Assembly (NCBI GenBank): GCA_015060245.1
Contig: SUYU01000002.1
Span: 117,281-181,280, forward strand
DNA: 64,000 nucleotides
Reading direction: 5' to 3'
Origin: Bacteroidales bacterium
Lineage (GTDB): Bacteria > Bacteroidota > Bacteroidia > Bacteroidales > UBA932
The position numbers and the translations under genes were made by a program. Shown here in pieces: positions 46,608 through 55,201 of this stretch. The number at the start of each line of letters is the position of its first letter. The first letter of the stretch is position 1. Below the pieces are notes generated by a model. The model searched no databases. It was not told the origin of the DNA and saw only the letters and a program-made list of their open reading frames with translations.

Positions 46608-48002
46608 ATGGAACAAAACAGGAATAAGGATATGAACCGCCGTAATTTCTTGAAGAGATTCGGATTTGGCGGAGCCCTCTCGGTAGCGGCTCTTTATGGA
46701 TGTAAAGGAACTGAACAGGTAAAATACTCACCTGAAGGGACTGAGAGCGGAGAGGTGCCCAAGGGCAAGATGACATACAGGAGTTTTCCCTCTTTGGGTG
46801 ACGACAAAATTTCAATCCTCGGCTACGGATGTATGCGTTGGCCAACCATGCCCAATCCCGAGGGCGGAAAGGATGTGATAAACCAGGAGAGTGTAAACCG
46901 TTTGGTTGACTATGCGATTGAGCATGGTGTCAATTTCTTTGATACTGCTCCTGTTTATGTGCAGGGCCAGTCTGAAAAGTCAACAGGCATAGCATTGAGC
47001 AGGTACCCCAGAGAGTCATATTACCTCTCGACCAAACTCTCCAATATGAGCAACTACTCATTTGAGGCCTCAATTGGAATGTATAAACGCTCCCTTGAGA
47101 ATCTGCAGACCGATTATATCGATTTCTATCTGATGCACAATCTTGGCCGTGGAGGAATTGAAACCTTTGAAAAACGTTTCATTGAGAATGGTGTCCTTGA
47201 TTATCTCCTTGAGGAGAGAAAAAAGGGCCGCATAAGGAGATTGGGATGGTCGTTCCATGGTTCAAAGGAACTTTTTGATCATATGATGTCGCTCCATGAA
47301 AAATATCACTGGGATTTTGTTCTTCTGCAGATAAACTATCTTGACTGGAAGATTCCAAAGGGAAGTTCAATAACTGCGGAGTACATGTATCAGGAACTGG
47401 ACAAAAGGGAGATACCGATTATGGTAATGGAGCCTCTTCTTGGAGGCCGCCTTGCCAAGTTGCCTGACCATATAGTGGGAAGACTGAAACAGCGTGAGCC
47501 TGAAAAGAGTGTGGCTTCATGGGCCTTCCGTTTTGTGGGAAGCCATCCGAGGATAATGACGGTATTGAGTGGCATGACATATATGGAGCACCTTCAGGAC
47601 AATGTACGTTCATTTGCTCCGCTTGTGCCTCTTACAGAGGATGAGAACAACTTCCTCTATGAAACGGCAAAACTTATAAACGAGTATCCTACCATACCTT
47701 GCAATGACTGCAAATATTGCATGCCATGCCCGTATGGAATTGATATTCCGGCAGTTCTTCTGCACTATAACAAGTGCGTTAATGAGGGCAATGTGCCGGA
47801 GAGCGCGCAGTCGGAGAATTACCGCAAGGCTCGTCGGGCCTTTCTTGTGGGGTACGACAGGGCCGTTCCAAAGGTACGCCAGGCCGACCACTGCATCAAG
47901 TGCGGCGAGTGTGTGAAACACTGTCCGCAGGATATAAAGATTCCAAATGAATTGGGAAGAATTGCACATTTTGTGGAGAAATTGAAACAGAATACATTAT
48001 AG
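46608..48002 (+). CDS. Tat-exported aldo/keto reductase with two Fe-S clusters, likely lipoprotein
   Basis: 464 residues. NRRNFLK (Arg11-Arg12), a hydrophobic stretch and a lipobox-like LYGC (Cys32) predict a Tat-exported lipoprotein. The aldo/keto reductase barrel (about 55-370) retains the usual Asp, Tyr, Lys and His positions: NFFDTAPVYVQG, LSTKLSN and FYLMHNLGR. The C-terminal 90 residues have two cluster motifs, CNDCKYCMPCPYGI and CIKCGECVKHCPQDIKIP. Members with this tail occur in Bacteroidota and anaerobes; substrates are unknown. It is probably translated together with the NapHG-like gene, so electrons could reach it from the quinone pool. Confidence 0.88.
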   Translation: MEQNRNKDMNRRNFLKRFGFGGALSVAALYGCKGTEQVKYSPEGTESGEVPKGKMTYRSFPSLGDDKISILGYGCMRWPTMPNPEGGKDVINQESVNRLVDYAIEHGVNFFDTAPVYVQGQSEKSTGIALSRYPRESYYLSTKLSNMSNYSFEASIGMYKRSLENLQTDYIDFYLMHNLGRGGIETFEKRFIENGVLDYLLEERKKGRIRRLGWSFHGSKELFDHMMSLHEKYHWDFVLLQINYLDWKIPKGSSITAEYMYQELDKREIPIMVMEPLLGGRLAKLPDHIVGRLKQREPEKSVASWAFRFVGSHPRIMTVLSGMTYMEHLQDNVRSFAPLVPLTEDENNFLYETAKLINEYPTIPCNDCKYCMPCPYGIDIPAVLLHYNKCVNEGNVPESAQSENYRKARRAFLVGYDRAVPKVRQADHCIKCGECVKHCPQDIKIPNELGRIAHFVEKLKQNTL

Positions 48003-48012
48003 AGGGTAGAGT

Positions 48013-48579
48013 ATGTTTTTGGAAAATGCCCGCCAATCGGGCTGGATAGAGGTAATTTGCGGATCTATGTTCTCAGGCAAGACCGAGGAACTTATACGCA
48101 GGTTGAAGAGGGCAAAGTATGCAAATCTCAAGGTGGAGATATTCAAGCCGGCTATTGATGTAAGATATTCCGAGGCGGAGGTTGTTTCACACGACTCCCA
48201 CTCAATTATATCCACACCTGTAGAGACATCGGAGAGCATTCTGCTGCTTACAGGTGATGTGGATGTGGTAGGCATTGATGAGGTGCAGTTCTTTGATGAG
48301 AATATTGTTGATGTGTGCCAGCAACTTGCAAACAGGGGCGTGCGCGTGATATGTGCCGGCCTTGATATGGACTATTTGGGAAAGCCTTTCGGCCCCATGC
48401 CCAATCTTATGGCTGTTGCAGAGTATGTTACAAAGGTGCATGCAATTTGCGTAAAGTGCGGCAGCCTTGCACAACATTCGCACAGATTGTCGGGAAGCGA
48501 CAAATTGGTTGAACTTGGAGAAAAGGATACCTACGAGCCCATATGCCGCCACTGCTTCAACAAGGCAATGGCAAAGTAG
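48013..48579 (+). CDS. tdk: Thymidine kinase
   Basis: 188 residues. P-loop [25 protein letters not shown] (Walker B) and four zinc-binding Cys (CVKCGS and CRHCF) mark the type II thymidine kinase. The lasso loop with YEPICR at the end is present. It phosphorylates thymidine in salvage. It lies 10 bases after the reductase gene and 35 before the acidic protein. Confidence 0.95.
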   Translation: MFLENARQSGWIEVICGSMFSGKTEELIRRLKRAKYANLKVEIFKPAIDVRYSEAEVVSHDSHSIISTPVETSESILLLTGDVDVVGIDEVQFFDENIVDVCQQLANRGVRVICAGLDMDYLGKPFGPMPNLMAVAEYVTKVHAICVKCGSLAQHSHRLSGSDKLVELGEKDTYEPICRHCFNKAMAK

Positions 48580-48614
48580 GGCACTTTTCTAAAATTGTAA
48601 AGGAGTTTGTCTTT

Positions 48615-49874
48615 ATGGAGATTATGGAGAATCATAAAATTGAAGATATAAAACTTAGGGATCTTCTTGCTTTGGCGTTTGACATTATGGAGCGCAACAA
48701 CGCCGGTCTTGAGGAGCGCATATGCAAATTGGAGCGGAAGATAAAGGAGCAGGAGGCTCAGATTCAGGAGCAGGAAAAGCGTATTGCCGGGCAGGATTTT
48801 GTAATTTCGGCATTGGTGCAGGGTGCGACAGAGGTAAAAAATGTGGCATTTGAGGCACAACCTGAATTTGAGAAGGAGGAGCCTGGATTTAAGGCGGCAG
48901 ATTCTGAATTTGAAGAGCAGGCGGAGATTGCTCCCGCAGATGAACATGTAGATTCAAATGATTGTGGAAATTCAGATGCTCTGGAGTCTGATGATTGTGC
49001 TGAAAGTATCCAGGTGCAGGAGTCTGCAGGTGATATGGCTTCAATCAGAGTTCTTGAGCCGGCCGAAGAGGCGGCACCAGCGGATGACCTTGAACCTGCT
49101 GAAGAGGCAGAGTCGGCTGATGATTTGGAGAATGCCGAAGATGAGGAGCGTGTTGATGATTTGGAGAATGCCGAAGATGAGGAGCATGCAGATGATTTTG
49201 AGTCGGCAGATGTTATGGTTTCAGGCGGGGAGCAGGAGCAGCCCGATGAAGCAGTCCGGATTGATGATTTTGAGTTTACAGAAGATGATGCGTCAGAGGT
49301 AGATTTGACATTGGCAGAAGATGAAGAGCCTGCACAAGACATTGAGGCGGCCCGGGAGAGTGCGCCTGCGGAGGCTGTTGAGTTGGCCAATGACGCCATT
49401 CCTGATACTTTGTCAGGACTCGATGTGCTTGCCTTTGCAGAGGAACTTGCCGAAAAGGCGAATGAGGCGGCTCCAGGAAGTGATGTGTTTGAACTGATGG
49501 CCCGTCAGCAGGAGAGAGAGGAGATTATTGGAGAGACGCTGGAGAGGGAGAATGAGGTGAAAATAGTGAATGAAGCGGCCAAACCCGACTGGTATGACTG
49601 GGAGGTGGATTATCCGGCAGAGTATGTGGCTGATGTATATAAGGCAATCAGTTTCAACGACAGGTTTGAATTCATAAAGGAACTCTTTAACCTGAGCGGT
49701 GATTTGAGTGAGGCGGAGTATCTTTTCAAGGATACCCTTGATGATATAAATGAGATGGAAAACTTCAAGCAGGTGGTTGAATATATAAGGCACCGTTTCC
49801 CTCAATGGGATGAGCAGAGCGATGAGGTATACCGTTTCTATATGGCAATACGCAGAAAGTTCAACAAACAATAA
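48615..49874 (+). CDS. Acidic, repeat-containing coiled-coil protein of unknown function
   Basis: 419 residues from the ATG at 48615. Residues about 30-62 are a coiled coil (ERICKLERKIKEQEAQIQEQ). The middle (about 75-310) is low-complexity and extremely acidic, with in-frame 36 bp repeats (DDLENAEDEERV, DDLENAEDEEHA, DDFESADVMV; 49119-49226). The last 85 residues look folded: YPAEYVADVYKAISFNDRFE, FIKELFNLSGDLSEAEYLFK, then EMENFKQVVEYIRHRFPQWD. No signal peptide. Located between tdk and rsmI with short gaps. It might be a scaffold or nucleic-acid mimic, but nothing supports a specific role. Confidence 0.8.
   Translation: MEIMENHKIEDIKLRDLLALAFDIMERNNAGLEERICKLERKIKEQEAQIQEQEKRIAGQDFVISALVQGATEVKNVAFEAQPEFEKEEPGFKAADSEFEEQAEIAPADEHVDSNDCGNSDALESDDCAESIQVQESAGDMASIRVLEPAEEAAPADDLEPAEEAESADDLENAEDEERVDDLENAEDEEHADDFESADVMVSGGEQEQPDEAVRIDDFEFTEDDASEVDLTLAEDEEPAQDIEAARESAPAEAVELANDAIPDTLSGLDVLAFAEELAEKANEAAPGSDVFELMARQQEREEIIGETLERENEVKIVNEAAKPDWYDWEVDYPAEYVADVYKAISFNDRFEFIKELFNLSGDLSEAEYLFKDTLDDINEMENFKQVVEYIRHRFPQWDEQSDEVYRFYMAIRRKFNKQ
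49119..49226 (+). repeat. In-frame 36 bp tandem repeat
   Basis: Units begin at 49119, 49155 and 49191. The first two are nearly identical; the third diverges after 9 bases. Each encodes 12 acidic residues. Confidence 0.75.
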
Positions 49875-49883
49875 CTTTACAAT

Positions 49884-50594
49884 ATGGCAAAACTTTATTT
49901 GGTACCGACCCCAATTGGCAACCTTGAGGATATCACCCTGAGGGCATTGAGGGTTTTGAAGGAGGTGGATCTCATTTTGGCGGAGGATACCAGAACAAGT
50001 TCGGTTCTTCTCAAGAAGTATGACATTCATACACGCATGGAGAGCCATCACAAATTCAATGAGCACAAGACATCGTCATCGGTTACGGAGAAGATTCTTG
50101 CCGGAATGAATGTGGCGCTCATTTCAGATGCAGGAACACCGGGGATCTCTGATCCGGGTTTTCTTTTGGTAAGGACATGCGTTGAGGCGGGCGTTGAGGT
50201 TGAAACACTTCCCGGAGCAACGGCATTCGTGCCTGCTCTGGTAAACTCGGGTTTCCCTTGTGACCGTTTCTGCTTTGAGGGTTTTTTGCCGGTAAAGAAG
50301 GGGCGTCAGACCAAATTCAAGGAGATGGCGCTTGAAAAGAGGACCTCAATAGTATATGAATCGCCATACAGGCTTGTAAAGACCTTGGGCCAGATGGTAG
50401 AATTTTTTGGTCCCGACAGATATGCGGCTGTATGCCGGGAGATAACCAAGATGCACGAGGAGTGCAGACGTGGTACCGTAAAGGAACTTTTTGATTGGTA
50501 CTCCAAAAACGAACCTAAAGGTGAGATTGTAATGATAATTGCGGGGGCGGATTATGAGCGGGGAAAAGAGTTGCAGGAAGCCGGACAGGAGTAA
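49884..50594 (+). CDS. rsmI: 16S rRNA (cytidine-1402-2'-O)-methyltransferase RsmI
   Basis: 236 residues. Tetrapyrrole-methylase-like fold with the RsmI signatures LYLVPTPIGNLEDITLRAL, LAEDTRTSSVLLKKY, VALISDAGTPGISDPGFLLV and SIVYESPYRLVKTL. It methylates the ribose of C1402 with SAM. The 3' end overlaps the next gene by 41 bases. Confidence 0.95.
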   Translation: MAKLYLVPTPIGNLEDITLRALRVLKEVDLILAEDTRTSSVLLKKYDIHTRMESHHKFNEHKTSSSVTEKILAGMNVALISDAGTPGISDPGFLLVRTCVEAGVEVETLPGATAFVPALVNSGFPCDRFCFEGFLPVKKGRQTKFKEMALEKRTSIVYESPYRLVKTLGQMVEFFGPDRYAAVCREITKMHEECRRGTVKELFDWYSKNEPKGEIVMIIAGADYERGKELQEAGQE

Positions 50595-51813
50595 CAAATA
50601 CGGTGAAAAGGGCAGTTCCAGAAGCAGGAACATAGGGGTCTTTGTGCTTATGCTTGCCCTCTTCATTTTTCAGGTTACAATGTTTGTTCATGAAAAGTTC
50701 TTCCAAAAGGAGGAGGGCTCTGCTGTGGCCGTAGAAGAGTCGGAGCCGGCAAATGCTCCATTCTTCTTTGACCCCAATACTATAACGCTTGACTCATTGT
50801 GCATGCTTGGCCTTACACCGCGTCAGGCCCAAACTATACTCAATTACCGGAACAAGGGCGGACGTTTCAGGCGTCCGGAGGATTTTTCGCGCATGTATGT
50901 AGTCTCGGAAGAACTCTATCTGAGAGTAAAGCCCTTCATCGCAATTGCTTCAGAAAGTCAGGACCCAAAGAGAAAATATCAAGTTGCCAATGCCGGGGCA
51001 CCCGGGCGGCCGGGTGCAGGGCTTGATTCCAATCTCCCCCAAACGGGAACTGCAGAGTCTCCGGATGTCAGTGCCGCAATGAACACAGATGTGCGCACTG
51101 CAATGAACACAGATGTGCGCACCGCAGTGGCCCAGGATGTGCGCACTGCAATCAAAACGGATGTCCGTGCCGCGGTGGGACAGAATGTCAAGGCAATAAT
51201 GAGCGCAGAAGGCCGCATCGCAATGGCCCCGGATACCCGCGCTGCAATGGAGCCGGGCGTAAATCAGAAAACAGATGCACAGGATTCAGACGTGGCTGAA
51301 TGCAAGGGAAGCACACTTGAGCCGCAAACACCCGGGTCACCGGCTCCGGCGAAACAGGGCCGCAAGCAGATGACGTATGCGCCGGATGCCCGGGAAACGG
51401 AGCCCCGGAGTGCAAGAGTGGTGGTTGACCTTAATCTGGCAGACAGCGCTGCGCTGGTAAAACTCTACGGCATCGGTCCCTTTTACGCAAAAAGGATAAT
51501 TGAATACCGCAGACGTCTGGGCGGATTCCATTCTGTCGGGCAACTTATGGAGATTCCTGGGATAGACACTATAAAATTTGAGGGGCTGGCAAGGAGTGTT
51601 GTGGCAGATCCTGTGAGCATAAGACGATTCAGACTCGATACTGCAGGCAAACGCTTCCTTATGGCACATCCTTACATTGGAGCCTATGCGGCACGTGGAA
51701 TATTGCTCCTTCGCCAGAAACTGGGCAATGCGGCATGCACATTGGAAAACCTTGTGAAGGAGCGCATAATCTCAAGTGAAAATGCCATGCGGCTGTGGCC
51801 ATACATTGAGTAG
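50554..51813 (+). CDS. Helix-hairpin-helix protein with octapeptide repeats (ComEA-like)
   Basis: 419 residues from the ATG at 50554. One membrane helix (IGVFVLMLALFIFQVTMFV), then a helix-hairpin-helix domain (LGLTPRQAQTILNYRNKGG), a Gly/Pro-rich linker and a second set near the C-terminus (LYGIGPFYAKRIIEYRRRLG, VGQLMEIPGID). The middle holds seven in-frame 24 bp units (51079-51246) encoding xNTDVRTA-like octapeptides. Similar HhH domains bind DNA in competence proteins such as ComEA, but the family in Bacteroidales is uncharacterised. Confidence 0.8.
   Translation: MSGEKSCRKPDRSNKYGEKGSSRSRNIGVFVLMLALFIFQVTMFVHEKFFQKEEGSAVAVEESEPANAPFFFDPNTITLDSLCMLGLTPRQAQTILNYRNKGGRFRRPEDFSRMYVVSEELYLRVKPFIAIASESQDPKRKYQVANAGAPGRPGAGLDSNLPQTGTAESPDVSAAMNTDVRTAMNTDVRTAVAQDVRTAIKTDVRAAVGQNVKAIMSAEGRIAMAPDTRAAMEPGVNQKTDAQDSDVAECKGSTLEPQTPGSPAPAKQGRKQMTYAPDARETEPRSARVVVDLNLADSAALVKLYGIGPFYAKRIIEYRRRLGGFHSVGQLMEIPGIDTIKFEGLARSVVADPVSIRRFRLDTAGKRFLMAHPYIGAYAARGILLLRQKLGNAACTLENLVKERIISSENAMRLWPYIE
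51079..51246 (+). repeat. Seven 24 bp in-frame tandem units
   Basis: Units start at 51079, 51103, 51127, 51151, 51175, 51199 and 51223. The first two differ by one base; the others are degenerate. They encode MNTDVRTA-type octapeptides in the linker of the HhH protein. A partial unit (DVSA) precedes them. Confidence 0.8.
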
Positions 51814-51862
51814 CGCACAAAAAAAAATGGTGGTGCAAAGTGCTATTTTGACAATATGTTTT

Positions 51863-51870
51863 TAAATTTG
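51863..51870 (+). promoter_or_regulatory. Candidate -7 element for the NatAB-type operon
   Basis: TAAATTTG, exact TAnnTTTG, 46 bases before the ATG at 51917. TTTG at 51847-51850 is 12 bases away, closer than usual. Confidence 0.35.
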
Positions 51871-51916
51871 TCATTTATAAATGAATAGAAGGTAAAACAA
51901 ATAATACAATCATATT

Positions 51917-52852
51917 ATGGGAATAATCACATGTTCCGACGTAACCAAAAAATTTGGTGACTTTACGGCTCTCAACTCTGTGAGCCTTGATATTCCGCAA
52001 GGGCAGATATTTGGTCTTCTCGGACCCAACGGTGCGGGAAAGACAACCCTTATAAGAATCATCAACCAGATTACGCTGCCTGATTCGGGCCAGGTAATGT
52101 TTGACGGACACCCTATGAGGGAGTCAGATATTGAGAGTATAGGCTATTTGCCGGAGGAGCGCGGACTCTACAAGAAGATGAAGGTGGGGGAGCAGGCACT
52201 CTATCTTGCACGCCTTAAGGGAATGAGCAATGCGGAGGCAACGAAGGTGCTTAAGGAGTGGTTCATAAAGTTTGGTATACAGGCATGGTGGAACAAGAAG
52301 GTTGAGGAACTCTCAAAGGGTATGGCCCAAAAGGTACAGTTCATTATAACAGTTCTTCACAGACCCAAACTCCTTATTCTTGATGAACCATTTTCGGGTT
52401 TTGACCCCGTTAATGTGAACCTTATACGCAAGGAGATCCTTGACATGAAGGAGGCCGGCACAACAATTATCCTCTCAACCCACAATATGGAGAGTGTGGA
52501 GGAGTTGTGCGACAATATTGCGCTTATAAACAAATCAAACCTCATAGTATCGGGCAATACCGATGCAATACGCAGGGAGTATGGCAACAACCAGGTTGAA
52601 CTTGTATATAGGTCGGCCGACAAACTTTCTCAAATTATAGGCGGAATCTCTGCAGAGGGTGCAAGGATGCCTTTTGAAATCGTCTCTGACGAGCAGGGCA
52701 AAAACGGCTGGCGTGCGGTGCTTGAGATCCCGAGGGACGTAAGGAGCGCCCAAGTGTTGGGAAGCGTCATAAATGCTGTGGATGTGGTTTCATATCAGGA
52801 ACTTGTTCCACGCATGAAGGATATTTTCATTAAATTGGTAAGTAATAATTAA
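51917..52852 (+). CDS. ABC transporter ATPase (NatA-like)
   Basis: 311 residues. Walker A GPNGAGKTT, signature LSKGMAQKVQFI (a degenerate ABC signature typical of this subgroup), Walker B LLILDEPFSGFDP and the D-loop/H-loop TTIILSTHNMESV. The C-terminal 90 residues are the accessory domain of this subfamily. It works with the next gene, probably as an exporter similar to NatAB (sodium export in Bacillus); the substrate here is not known. Confidence 0.92.
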   Translation: MGIITCSDVTKKFGDFTALNSVSLDIPQGQIFGLLGPNGAGKTTLIRIINQITLPDSGQVMFDGHPMRESDIESIGYLPEERGLYKKMKVGEQALYLARLKGMSNAEATKVLKEWFIKFGIQAWWNKKVEELSKGMAQKVQFIITVLHRPKLLILDEPFSGFDPVNVNLIRKEILDMKEAGTTIILSTHNMESVEELCDNIALINKSNLIVSGNTDAIRREYGNNQVELVYRSADKLSQIIGGISAEGARMPFEIVSDEQGKNGWRAVLEIPRDVRSAQVLGSVINAVDVVSYQELVPRMKDIFIKLVSNN

Positions 52853-52856
52853 GGTC

Positions 52857-54281
52857 ATGGGAAAGAGTAAAATTGGAATCATCATAGCACGTGAATATAC
52901 CATAAGGGTAAAGAAAAAATCATTTATATTCACAACAATACTCACTCCGCTGCTCTTTGCGGCACTTATGGTTGTACCCTCTCTTATAGCACTCTATTCA
53001 GGGGCTGAAGAGGGCCAGAAGATAAGGATTGCCGATGAGTCGGGCATTGTAATGCCCTATCTCGAGAGTGATGAAGAGATAATTTATGAAGAGGCTGCAC
53101 CAGGTGAGACTCTCGCTTCAATGAAAGAGAGGTTCAAGGAACTTGATGTTTTTGCAGTGGTTGGAATATCTCCTCTTGATTCAAACAAGAATGTCTCTGT
53201 TACCGCCTATTCGGAGAAGCAGATTAATATGGAGATACAGTCATCAATCCGCAAGAGCGTGAAGAAGGCTGTAGAGGACAACAAGTTGAAGGCTTACGAT
53301 ATCCCTGACCTTGACCAGGTGCTTGAGGATATAAAAAGCGATGTCAAGATGAACACCTATACCATTGATGAGGAGACCGGAGAGGAAAAGGCCTCAATGG
53401 TTGAGATCTATATGGGCATAGGCTACATAGCAAGTTTCCTTATCTACATGTTCATCTTTATGTTCGGCAACATGGTAATGCGCAGTATCATAGAGGAGAA
53501 GACCACACGTATAGTTGAGGTCATTGTCTCTTCTGTAAAGCCTTTCCAACTCATGATGGGCAAGATACTCGGTGTTGCGGCAGTAGGTCTTACCCAGTTC
53601 CTTATTTGGATTGTGCTTACAGTTGCAATAGTTACAGGAGTTACCGCAGCAATCGGTTCCGATAAAGTAACAGAAAACGTTATGGAGCAGGCAGGCGGCC
53701 AGCAGCAGATGGCGCAGGTTGCTGAAATGGCAGGCATTGACCAGGAGCAGATGAAAGAGGTCATGGCTTCGCAGGGAGTACCGGCGCTTCCCGACGCACA
53801 CTCTATTGCAGAGGAGGAAGATGGCTTTACCGGAGTGATGCAGGCCCTCAAGAGCATCAATTATGTGCAGATAATAGCATGTTTCCTTATCTACTTCCTT
53901 TTGGGATACCTTTTGTATTCGGGAATGTTTGCGGCTGTGGGATCTGCAGTTGACAATGAGGCTGATACACAGCAGTTGCTGTTGCCTGTAACAATGCCGC
54001 TCATCATTGGCCTTTTCATTATGCTCCACACTTTCCAGTATCCCGACAGTTCACTCTCATTCTGGGCTTCAATCATACCGTTCACATCGCCAATGGTAAT
54101 GATGGCCAGAATTGCCTACGGCGTGCCGATGTGGGAACTTGCGCTGTCAATAGGACTATTGGTTGTCACATTCCTGCTTTTGACCTACATTTCAGGCAAG
54201 ATCTACAGGATTGGAATTCTTATGTACGGCAAGAAGGCTGGCTGGAAAGATTTGTACAAATGGTTGAAGTACAAGAATTAG
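52857..54281 (+). CDS. ABC-2 type permease (NatB-like)
   Basis: 474 residues. One N-terminal helix (FIFTTILTPLLFAALMVV) and a periplasmic loop of about 150 residues are followed by five or six helices (IASFLIYMFIFMFGNMVM, ILGVAAVGLTQFLIWIVLT and so on). A periplasmic or cytoplasmic loop is rich in Gln and Met (QQMAQVAEMAGIDQEQMKEV). Only four bases separate it from the ATPase gene. Confidence 0.9.
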   Translation: MGKSKIGIIIAREYTIRVKKKSFIFTTILTPLLFAALMVVPSLIALYSGAEEGQKIRIADESGIVMPYLESDEEIIYEEAAPGETLASMKERFKELDVFAVVGISPLDSNKNVSVTAYSEKQINMEIQSSIRKSVKKAVEDNKLKAYDIPDLDQVLEDIKSDVKMNTYTIDEETGEEKASMVEIYMGIGYIASFLIYMFIFMFGNMVMRSIIEEKTTRIVEVIVSSVKPFQLMMGKILGVAAVGLTQFLIWIVLTVAIVTGVTAAIGSDKVTENVMEQAGGQQQMAQVAEMAGIDQEQMKEVMASQGVPALPDAHSIAEEEDGFTGVMQALKSINYVQIIACFLIYFLLGYLLYSGMFAAVGSAVDNEADTQQLLLPVTMPLIIGLFIMLHTFQYPDSSLSFWASIIPFTSPMVMMARIAYGVPMWELALSIGLLVVTFLLLTYISGKIYRIGILMYGKKAGWKDLYKWLKYKN

Positions 54282-54316
54282 AATCAGGTTTGCAAAATCG
54301 TTCAATTTTTTTTGAA

Positions 54317-55135
54317 ATGGAAAAATACAATTCGGGCCGCAAGGTTGCCGCAGTGACAAAAAATTTGGCAGCAGCACTTTTGCTGCTGCCCCTTATTGCC
54401 GGCTTTTCCGGGAACCTTTTTGCCCAGAACTACAAAAAGGCCCAATGGAGCAGGGTAAAGATGGACTCTACCTGGAACTGTTCTACAGGAAAGGCCACAC
54501 AGGTTATTGACAAATACAGGCCATCAGTTGACTCGCTTCTGTTGCCCATAGGTTCAACAGATGAGGAACTTACCTCATATCCTCCGGAGGACAAACTCTC
54601 AAATTTTGCAGGAGACGTGATGCTGGCTTTCGGCAACAAGTGGCTTGCGGAGAATGTAGGGGCAGATGTAAAGGCCGATATGTCAATCACCAACTTTGGC
54701 GGCATAAGGGCATCAATGCCATGTGGAACCGTTACATCATTTGACATAATCTCAATTTTCCCTTTTGACAACAAGATCATGATTCTTGACCTTGAGGGTA
54801 AATATGTGCGTATGCTCATGGAGAACTTTGCCAAACGTGCGCGTGTTGAGGCAATGGGCGGTGTACGCCTTAAAATTGACCATAACCAGTTGGTGGAGTG
54901 TACTGTGGCAGGGGAGCCGATTGATGATTCCCGAATTTACAAGGTTGTAACCATTGACTTCCTACTTGGTGGCGGCGACAGTGTCTTTGCGCTCAAGTAT
55001 GCCTCAAAGGCAGAAGATACCGGCCTCTTCATGAGGGATGTGGTAATTGCCCATATCAGGGAACTTACTGCACAAGGCAAGAAGGTTGAGGCCCAAAAGG
55101 ATGGCAGGGCCGTGGTAATCAAGGAGAAGAAGTAG
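54317..55135 (+). CDS. 5'-nucleotidase C-terminal domain protein, secreted
   Basis: 272 residues from the ATG at 54317 (an open frame extends upstream into the permease gene). A Sec signal (LLLLPLIAGFSGNLFAQ) is followed by a domain that matches only the C-terminal, substrate-binding domain of 5'-nucleotidases: TNFGGIRASMPCGTVTSFDI, IISIFPFDNKIMILDLEGKY and VVTIDFLLGGGDSVFAL. The metal-binding N-terminal domain is missing here and encoded by the next gene. The two would need to associate for activity. Confidence 0.88.
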   Translation: MEKYNSGRKVAAVTKNLAAALLLLPLIAGFSGNLFAQNYKKAQWSRVKMDSTWNCSTGKATQVIDKYRPSVDSLLLPIGSTDEELTSYPPEDKLSNFAGDVMLAFGNKWLAENVGADVKADMSITNFGGIRASMPCGTVTSFDIISIFPFDNKIMILDLEGKYVRMLMENFAKRARVEAMGGVRLKIDHNQLVECTVAGEPIDDSRIYKVVTIDFLLGGGDSVFALKYASKAEDTGLFMRDVVIAHIRELTAQGKKVEAQKDGRAVVIKEKK

Positions 55136-55201
55136 AGGCAGAGGATAGCGGTTATGGGGCAGGAGTAGCCCGCCGGCTGTCGGGAAGAGAATTGGAAACA
55201 A

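Noticed and set aside
48543..48614. Upstream extension of the acidic protein frame into tdk.
   Set aside because: The extension overlaps tdk coding sequence and has no conserved features; the ATG at 48615 is a normal start.
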